DNA of 64,000 nt. Source: Sporosarcina sp. ACRSM (lineage in GTDB: Bacteria > Bacillota > Bacilli > Bacillales_A > Planococcaceae). The DNA is taken from NCBI RefSeq assembly GCF_022346545.1, contig NZ_JAKRNU010000004.1, forward strand, positions 62,001 through 126,000, in the 5' to 3' direction. A model generated the notes under the pieces. The model made no database searches and was not told the DNA's origin. It saw nothing but the letters and a program-made list of their open reading frames with translations. A program made the translations under genes and the position numbers. Below are positions 59,085 to 64,000 of this stretch, one piece after another (within the stretch, counting starts at the first letter, position 1; every line of letters begins with the position of its first letter).

Positions 59085-59112
59085 TTCGGGGGTTACCCCC
59101 GAATTAAGCTAA
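59076..59112 (+). terminator. Perfect 17-bp hairpin over the oppC stop codon
   Basis: TTAGCTTAATTCGGGGG and CCCCCGAATTAAGCTAA are perfect arms around a TTA loop. No T run follows (GCCTCC), so it is more likely a processing or stabilising element, or a partial attenuator, between permease genes and the binding-protein gene. Confidence 0.6.
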
Positions 59113-59160
59113 GCCTCCGGCGGATGTCACAGATTTTGAAAGGAGTTAATCTCTCAAAAG

Positions 59161-59324
59161 CGTAGGGCGCCTGCCTAGGAGCGACAGGCATAAGGCGAAG
59201 ATGCGGCGTGGCGCTTTTTGCCACAGAGCAGCTTTGACTTATGACCCGAGCTCCTGGCGCCCGAAGACTAGACGTGAGCAAGCTCGATTCAAAATCCGGA
59301 CGCAATTACGCCGAGGCGTAATTG
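59161..59324 (+). repeat. Mosaic structured repeat R4 before oppA
   Basis: The first part folds as CGCC-TGCCT...AGGCA-GGCG (about 59168-59195) and GGCGCTTTTTGCC-type stretches. The second part (59241-59324) repeats the block 41882-41963: ATGACCCGAGCTCCTGGCGC, CGAGCT...AGCTCG arms, GGACG and the hairpin CAATTACGCC-GAG-GCGTAATTG (59303-59324). It ends 10 bases before the oppA ribosome site, so the hairpin sits in the mRNA leader of oppA. Confidence 0.75.
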
Positions 59325-59350
59325 ATAAAAATTAAGGAGGTTACCTACAA

Positions 59351-61111
59351 TTGAAAAAGCGGCGAATGCTTCTTATGTGTTCACTTCTTGTTGTCGTCGC
59401 GAATTTAGCTGCCTGTTCAATGCAGCGGAGCCAAGCGGAAGAGAGACAGATGGCTCCTGAATTCTCTTTGGAAGTAAGTAACGCAACACCCGCCTTGGAA
59501 GACGGCGAGTTGACGTATGCGCTCGTCTCGGACACCCCTTTTGAAGGAACGTTGAATCGCGTCTTCTATTCGGGCAGTCCGGATGCAACGGTGATGCAGT
59601 TTTTTGATGAAAGTCTGCTTGCGACAGACGCCGAATTTTTGATCACGAATGAAGGCGCGGCAACGTATGCGATTTCGGATGACAATAAAACGATCACATT
59701 GACGATTAAAGACGGTGTGAAGTGGTCGGATGGGGAACCGGTCAAGGCATCCGATCTCCTGTATACGTATCAGCTGCTCGGGCACCCCGATTACGTAGGG
59801 ACCCGCTATACGTTCATGGTGTCCAATGTAGAGGGCATGCCCGCTTATCATAACGGGGAGACGAAAGAAATTTCCGGTATTTCCGTGTCAGCGGATGAAA
59901 AAACGATCGCCATCACCTTCACGGAAGCGACGCCATCCATATTGTCGGGGATTTGGACGGTTCCGACACCAAGGCATCATATTGGCGATGTCATGACGGG
60001 AGAAGTGACCATCGAGGAAATCATGTCTTCTGACAAGATCCGCAAAAATCCAATCGGTTTTGGCCCGTACAAAATTACGAAAATTGTGCCGGGAGAATCC
60101 GTCTTGTATGAGCGGAATGAAAACTATTGGAGAGGACGTCCCGCCTTGCAATCGATTGTCCTGAAAGTGGTCAGTTCCGCATCTATTCTGGAAGTGTTAA
60201 AAAAAGGGGAAGCCGATATCGCATCCATTCCGGCCGATCAATATGAAAACGCGAAAGCCATCGACAATATTGAAATCCTTGCAGATGTGGATACATCGTA
60301 CACGTATATTGGGTTTAAACTTGGTAAATGGGATGCGCGTACAGGGGAAAATCGGCTGGATCCAAACGCCAAACTGGCGGATAAGCGTGTCCGTCAAGCG
60401 ATGTGGCATGCGATGGATACAAAAACGATTGGCGAGGTGCTGTACCATGGGCTTCGTTTTCCTGCTACATCGTTGATCCTTCCGACATTCAAAAACTTTT
60501 ATGATGCCAGTGTGAAAGGTCGCCCGTACAACCCGGAAAAAGCAAAAGCGTTGCTAGATGAAGCAGGATTTGTCGATGTGGATGGCGATGGTTTTCGTGA
60601 AGATGCGGAAGGAAAGCCGCTCGTCCTGCATTTCGCATCTATGTCCGGCGGGGAAATGGCGGAGCCGATTGCCCAATATTATATTCAAAACTGGGCGGAT
60701 GTCGGGTTGAACGTCAAATTGGTGGATGGACGCTTACACGAGTTCAACTCGTTTTATGATCGGGTGCAAGCGGACGATCCGAAAATCGATCTGTTCCAAG
60801 CGGCATGGGGAACCGGAACAGACCCCGATCCTGCAGGCCTTTACGGTCGTACTGCGGCATTCAATTATAGCCGCTACACAAGCGCGAAAAATGATGAACT
60901 GCTTGCAGCGGGAACATCTGAAAAAGCATTTGACATCGAGTATCGCAGGGACATTTACAACGAATGGCAACAATTGATGTGGGAAGATGTACCGATCGCT
61001 CCGACCGATTACCGTTATGCATTGATTGGGGTGAATAAACGTGTCGTCAACTTCTCCATTGACCCTGCTTCTGACTATAGTTTGCCTTGGGTTTGGGGAG
61101 TAGCGGAATAA
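59351..61111 (+). CDS. oppA: Oligopeptide ABC transporter substrate-binding lipoprotein OppA
   Basis: The 586-residue protein starts with a lipoprotein signal (KKRRMLLMCSLLVVVANLAAC, lipobox LAAC with Cys22), so it is anchored outside the membrane. The SBP_bac_5 fold shows TIKDGVKWSDGEPVKASDLLYTYQLL near residue 120, KKGEADIASIP near 280, and the calcium-like loop VDVDGDGFREDAEGKPL near 410. The TTG at 59351 has AAGGAGG 9 bases upstream. The insertion of R4 and the hairpin at 59076 between oppC and oppA may set the different expression level that a binding protein needs. A terminator follows at 61125. Confidence 0.9.
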   Translation: MKKRRMLLMCSLLVVVANLAACSMQRSQAEERQMAPEFSLEVSNATPALEDGELTYALVSDTPFEGTLNRVFYSGSPDATVMQFFDESLLATDAEFLITNEGAATYAISDDNKTITLTIKDGVKWSDGEPVKASDLLYTYQLLGHPDYVGTRYTFMVSNVEGMPAYHNGETKEISGISVSADEKTIAITFTEATPSILSGIWTVPTPRHHIGDVMTGEVTIEEIMSSDKIRKNPIGFGPYKITKIVPGESVLYERNENYWRGRPALQSIVLKVVSSASILEVLKKGEADIASIPADQYENAKAIDNIEILADVDTSYTYIGFKLGKWDARTGENRLDPNAKLADKRVRQAMWHAMDTKTIGEVLYHGLRFPATSLILPTFKNFYDASVKGRPYNPEKAKALLDEAGFVDVDGDGFREDAEGKPLVLHFASMSGGEMAEPIAQYYIQNWADVGLNVKLVDGRLHEFNSFYDRVQADDPKIDLFQAAWGTGTDPDPAGLYGRTAAFNYSRYTSAKNDELLAAGTSEKAFDIEYRRDIYNEWQQLMWEDVPIAPTDYRYALIGVNKRVVNFSIDPASDYSLPWVWGVAE

Positions 61112-61124
61112 GTTCGATGCACAG

Positions 61125-61155
61125 GCGTCATCCGGGGAACCGGGTGGCGCTTTTT
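61125..61155 (+). terminator. Terminator of the opp operon
   Basis: GCGTCATCCGG and CCGGGTGGCGC form an 11-bp stem with two G-U pairs around a GGAA loop, followed by five T's. Confidence 0.85.
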
Positions 61156-61173
61156 AGGTATAAAGCCTTGATT

Positions 61174-61287
61174 CGCCGATAAGTGAACGGGGAACGCCGA
61201 TATTTGGCTGTTGAGCGCCAATAAAGGGTTGTCGAACGCCAATATTTACATGCTAACCGCCGATAAGTGACCAGTAAGCGCCAATAT
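61174..61287. repeat. Array of CGCC(A/G)ATA boxes spaced 21 nt (six units)
   Basis: CGCCGATAA or CGCCAATA boxes start at 61174, 61195, 61216, 61237, 61258 and 61279, exactly 21 bases apart, with different spacer sequences. The array lies between the opp terminator and ldcA, and ends about 110 bases before the ldcA start. Confidence 0.85.
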
Positions 61288-61395
61288 ATAGAAACCGGGG
61301 ATTCACTGATAAAAGGACTTCCAGGCAGAAGTGGAGAATGTATACAAAATGGGCTACTTTACAACGGACTAAGATCGAAAGGATTGGGTATTTAT

Positions 61396-62319
61396 ATGAA
61401 AATAAGGCCACAGCGTTTGGAACAAGGAGACACAATCGGCATCATTGCGCCATCGAGTCCGCCGAATCAGGAAAGTCTTGAAAAATCACTCGCATTTCTT
61501 GAACAACTTGGCTTGAAATGGCGTTTTGGGAAAAATGTCAAAAATGTACACGGCTTTCTCGCAGGAACGGATGATGAGCGCTTGGCGGACTTGCACGACA
61601 TGTTTGCAGATCCAGCGATTAAAGGCATCATTTGTGCAGGCGGAGGGTATGGATCTGCGCGTTATACAGATCGGATCGACCTGCAGCACATGAAGGAAAA
61701 TCCAAAAATCTTTTGGGGGTTCAGCGACATTACGTTCCTACATACAGCGATGGGGCTTTATTCGAATTTGGTGACGTTCCATGGTCCGATGCTTGCTTCA
61801 TGTGTCGGGAAGGATTCGTTTCATGAGCTGTCCGCAAAAATGTTCCAGCAATTGTTCGAGCCGATGGAACTTCATTATACTGAAGCGATTTCTCCTCTGG
61901 AAACAGTGGCAGGTGGCATCGCAAGAGGCGAACTCGTCGGCGGGAATTTATCTTTGCTCGTCAAAGGGATGGGGACGAAGTTTGAGTTGGATACAAAGGG
62001 GAAACTTTTGCTGATCGAAGATGTCGGCGAGGAACCTTATCGAATCGATGGCATGTTGAATCAGCTGCGGATGGCCGGAAAACTGGCGGATGCGGCGGGA
62101 ATCATCATCGGCGATTTTGCAGATGCGGAACCGAAGAAAGGAAAGGACTCTTTGACGCTGGCTGAAGTGTTCGACCATTATTTGGGCAATCTAGGGATTC
62201 CCGTTGTCAAAGGCTTTCAAATCGGTCATTGCCAACCCCATTTTGCCGTGCCGCTCGGCGTCGAAGCCCAGTTGGATGGGAATGAACGGACGTTGACCAT
62301 CTTGCCGGGAGTTGAATAA
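61396..62319 (+). CDS. ldcA: LD-carboxypeptidase (peptidase S66, LdcA/MccF family)
   Basis: The 307-residue enzyme has the S66 fold: IGIIAPSSPPNQESLEKSLAFLEQLG at the start, AIKGIICAGGGYGSARYTDRID, the nucleophile serine in FWGFSDITFLHTA near residue 115, the catalytic Glu in LLLIEDVGEEPYRIDGML, and the catalytic His in GHCQPHFAVPLG. It removes the terminal D-Ala from muropeptide LD-bonds, or acts on MccF-like adducts. GAAAGGA lies 11 bases before the ATG. Its place behind oppDFBCA recalls the B. subtilis dppA-ykfABCD arrangement, which favours a role in recycling cell-wall peptides imported by this Opp system, although a terminator separates the two. Confidence 0.87.
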   Translation: MKIRPQRLEQGDTIGIIAPSSPPNQESLEKSLAFLEQLGLKWRFGKNVKNVHGFLAGTDDERLADLHDMFADPAIKGIICAGGGYGSARYTDRIDLQHMKENPKIFWGFSDITFLHTAMGLYSNLVTFHGPMLASCVGKDSFHELSAKMFQQLFEPMELHYTEAISPLETVAGGIARGELVGGNLSLLVKGMGTKFELDTKGKLLLIEDVGEEPYRIDGMLNQLRMAGKLADAAGIIIGDFADAEPKKGKDSLTLAEVFDHYLGNLGIPVVKGFQIGHCQPHFAVPLGVEAQLDGNERTLTILPGVE

Positions 62320-62324
62320 AAAAG

Positions 62325-62374
62325 AAGGCTTGATGATCCATGCGGAAATTGACATGGATTTTCAAGCCTTTTTG
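62325..62374 (+). terminator. Terminator after ldcA
   Basis: AAGGCTTGA (62325-62333) pairs with TCAAGCCTT (62362-62370) with an inner CCATG/CATGG, followed by TTTTG. Confidence 0.83.
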
Positions 62375-62458
62375 TTTGATAACCGTTTTTTTAGGGTAGT
62401 TTGGTATGAGAATAGATGATTGGAAAACGAATGTGATGATGCTTTGCAATGCATAAAG

Positions 62459-62487
62459 TTGAAGAAATCGGCATCAGGCTATATAAT
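62459..62487 (+). promoter_or_regulatory. Promoter upstream of the urease operon
   Basis: TTGAAG (62459-62464), exactly 17 bases and TATAAT (62482-62487) form a good sigma-A promoter. No other gene lies between it and ureA at 62846, so it would give a leader of about 350 bases. The leader contains the direct repeat at 62498, a GGGTTCC/CTGTTCCGA motif near 62540-62571 and repeat R5. Confidence 0.55.
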
Positions 62488-62497
62488 AGATTAGTCA

Positions 62498-62517
62498 TCG
62501 ACAAACCTCGACAAACT
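62498..62517 (-). promoter_or_regulatory. 10-bp direct repeat next to the urease promoter
   Basis: TCGACAAACC (62498-62507) is followed by TCGACAAACT (62508-62517). Read on the other strand it is TTTGTCGA repeated with a 10-bp period, like the TTTGTCGG repeats upstream of gltT and gltS. It lies just after the expected transcription start, where a bound protein would repress. The link to the GlnL-like regulator is only suggestive. Confidence 0.35.
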
Positions 62518-62666
62518 CTTCTTAAGCCCGATTCCATAGGGTTCCAACCGACCGGACGTCTGTTCCGAATTGCATGCTCATGCAACTATATAAAAAACAT
62601 TAATTAAAAAAGAAAACGGAGTACGTGAATTATCTGAATCAATAGAGATTTGGATTTTTTATCTTT

Positions 62667-62805
62667 ATTCAACGGGCAACCAAACGATCATTGAATAAGG
62701 AAAGGCAGGTTCAGTTCGCCGCATCCTAAAAGGAGAGTGCCTTAATTTCTGCAAAGATCACAGAAATACGGCAAATCGAACCCTTCGCTGTTCGATTGGC
62801 AACAC
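62667..62805 (+). repeat. Mosaic intergenic repeat R5 before ureA
   Basis: It begins TTTATCTTTATTCAACGGGC like the start of R2, contains AGGTTCAGTTCGCCGCATCC (a variant of the TTCGC-GCGTCCTG module), and carries the 62-base block 62736-62797 that differs from 31729-31790 in one base only. The block has short inverted repeats (TTTCTGCAAAGATCACAGAAA, AATCGAA...TTCGATT). It ends about 40 bases before ureA and lies in the presumed urease mRNA leader. The other stretch of the gap, 62375-62458, shows nothing. Confidence 0.75.
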
Positions 62806-62845
62806 CTGCATAATAATTGAATAATAAAAAAAGAGGTGCTTAGAA

Positions 62846-63148
62846 TTGAAGTTATCGCCAGTTGAACAGGAAAAATTGCTGTTACACGTTGCAGGTGAGC
62901 TTGCATTGAAGCGTAAAGAACGCGGTGTGAAGTTGAATTACCCGGAAGCGGTTGCACTCCTCAGCCATTACATCATGGAAGGCGCGCGTGACGGGAAAAC
63001 GGTTGCGCAGTTGATGAGCGATACAAAGCATGTGCTGACAGTGGATGATGTTATGGAAGGTGTCGGCGATATGATCAGCGATGTACAGATTGAATGTACA
63101 TTCCCGGATGGCACAAAACTCGTAACCGTCCATAATCCGATTCAATAA
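62846..63148 (+). CDS. ureA: Urease gamma subunit UreA
   Basis: The 100-residue subunit shows the family's full length and sequence: [56 protein letters not shown], then [37 protein letters not shown]. The start is TTG at 62846, with AAGAGGTG 7 bases upstream. It is the first of the ureABC structural genes; the accessory genes that insert nickel would lie beyond the window. Urease hydrolyses urea to ammonia and carbamate and is strongly expressed in Sporosarcina, which is one reason for the genus guess. Confidence 0.97.
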   Translation: MKLSPVEQEKLLLHVAGELALKRKERGVKLNYPEAVALLSHYIMEGARDGKTVAQLMSDTKHVLTVDDVMEGVGDMISDVQIECTFPDGTKLVTVHNPIQ

Positions 63149-63165
63149 TAAGGGAGGTCATTTTT

Positions 63166-63537
63166 TTGATTCCAGGAGAGATTAGACCAGCAGAAGGCTT
63201 CATCGAAATAAACGTCGGGCGCCCGGTTAAGACAATCCGTGTGTCCAATACAGGCGATCGTCCGATACAGGTTGGTTCACATTTTCACTTCATCGAGGTT
63301 AACAGGTTTCTTGAGTTCGACCGTGAGCAGGCGGTCGGAATGCATTTGAACATTCCATCGGGAACAGCCGTGCGTTTTGAGCCGGGTGAGGAGAAAGAAG
63401 TCGAGTTGACGGAGTTCGGTGGCAAGCGACATGTTTTCGGTTTGAACAAGTTAACGGAAGGCTCTACGCATAATAAGGATGAGATTTTAGATAAAGCGAT
63501 CGAAGGTGGCTTTAAAGGAGCTGAGGATAGTAAATGA
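63166..63537 (+). CDS. ureB: Urease beta subunit UreB
   Basis: The 123-residue subunit has [52 protein letters not shown] at the start and the [29 protein letters not shown] block. The start is again a TTG (63166), with AGGGAGG 7-8 bases upstream. It follows ureA by 17 bases and overlaps ureC by 4 bases (ATGA). The C-terminal tail ([27 protein letters not shown]) is longer than in the shortest UreB proteins, as in other Bacillales ureases. Confidence 0.97.
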   Translation: MIPGEIRPAEGFIEINVGRPVKTIRVSNTGDRPIQVGSHFHFIEVNRFLEFDREQAVGMHLNIPSGTAVRFEPGEEKEVELTEFGGKRHVFGLNKLTEGSTHNKDEILDKAIEGGFKGAEDSK

Positions 63538-64000
63538 GAGTAACACATGATCAGTATGCGAAAATGTTCGGTCCAACGGTAGGAGACAAAGTGCGTCTGG
63601 CGGATACGGACCTGTGGATCGAAGTCGAAAAAGATTATACGACGTATGGCGATGAAGGCGTTTTCGGCGGTGGGAAATCTTTGCGTGTCTCTATGGGACA
63701 AAACGGCAAAAACGTCCGGGATGAAGGTGTGCTCGACGCAGTGATCACGAATGTGGTGATCATCGACTACACAGGGATTGTCAAAGCGGATATTGGCATT
63801 AAAGATGGCCGCATCATCGGTATCGGTAAAGCCGGAAATCCGGACTCCATGGATGGTGTAGACCAAGATATGATCATCGGGGTCGGAACAGAAGTGTATG
63901 CAGGAGAAGGACTGATCGCGACAGCGGGTGCCATCGACACACATATCCACTTCATCAGCCCGGAGCAGGTCGAGACGGCATTGAACGCTGGAACAACGAC
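63534..64000 (+). CDS. ureC: Urease alpha subunit UreC, N-terminal part
   Basis: The frame is open from the ATG at 63534 to the end of the window, giving the first 155 of about 570 residues. It begins [20 protein letters not shown] and reaches [20 protein letters not shown], where the two histidines of HIH bind nickel ions at the active site. [40 protein letters not shown] is the conserved beta-domain. The carbamylated lysine and the catalytic flap lie outside the window. Translation is coupled to ureB by the ATGA overlap. Confidence 0.95.
   Translation, partial: MRVTHDQYAKMFGPTVGDKVRLADTDLWIEVEKDYTTYGDEGVFGGGKSLRVSMGQNGKNVRDEGVLDAVITNVVIIDYTGIVKADIGIKDGRIIGIGKAGNPDSMDGVDQDMIIGVGTEVYAGEGLIATAGAIDTHIHFISPEQVETALNAGTT

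Overview
The window reads as chromosomal DNA from a Gram-positive, endospore-lineage Bacillales bacterium. Planococcaceae, and probably Sporosarcina, is my best guess. Grounds: strong AGGAGG-type ribosome sites with frequent TTG/GTG starts, a perfect Bacillus-type parS site (37562-37577), CcpA cre-like boxes, a tryptophan T-box in front of a trpEDCFBA operon that lacks trpG, PaiA, a GlnK/GlnL-type two-component pair, DUF4183 and DUF4003 proteins, and the start of a ureABC urease operon. Genus assignment is inference. No rRNA, tRNA, prophage or CRISPR array was found.

Layout. 1-5.4 kb: end of an MFS carrier, gltS, a MarR-paiA operon, a VOC protein, an EamA exporter and two small proteins. 5.5-8.1 kb: leftward operon of an M20 amidohydrolase and a YfcC-type carrier. 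8.1-9.1 kb: a transposase-less IS200/IS605-like element with an omegaRNA-like 3' end and a 55-residue ORF. 9.1-14.2 kb: DUF4317 protein, PAS/GAF histidine kinase, RraA-like protein and a frameshifted IS1182-family element sitting in a terminator. 14.2-19.4 kb: LysR regulator divergent from aconitase and a CitMHS citrate carrier. 19.6-27.9 kb: a 785-residue protein that looks like two isoprenoid-synthase folds in tandem, nitroreductase, PgeF, two DUF4183 proteins, YjdM, a CofE-like ligase divergent from a LysR gene, and a DUF488 protein. 27.9-31.5 kb: GlnK/GlnL-like sensor and regulator followed by gltT. 31.9-39 kb: methyltransferase, PAS-GGDEF-EAL protein, a TetM-like GTPase, parS and a UMF1-type MFS carrier. 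39-47 kb: LytTR regulator and CoA transferase, MgtE, a PBP4-type carboxypeptidase, TerC and RluF. 47-53.7 kb: the trp operon. 54-62.3 kb: DUF4003, an oppDFBCA operon interrupted by structured repeats, and an LD-carboxypeptidase. 62.4-64 kb: urease start.

Two regulatory themes stand out. (1) The upstream regions of both glutamate-type symporters, gltS and gltT, carry the same arrangement: a 10-bp direct repeat built on TGTCGG, then about 45 bp later an identical 14-bp cre-like box. The gltT copy lies directly behind the GlnK/GlnL-like genes, so joint control by that pair and CcpA is the natural inference. A reversed, weaker version of the repeat lies upstream of the urease genes. (2) Intergenic DNA is unusually rich in repeats: three arrays of CGCC(A/G)ATA boxes spaced exactly 21 nt apart, one of which changes into CGCTCA boxes spaced 20 nt, and a mosaic family of hairpin-rich repeats at five places whose conserved stem shows a compensatory base-pair change. 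Two genes (glnL-like and oppD) can only be read full-length from a CTG start.

All identifications are from reading the sequence. No database search was possible.
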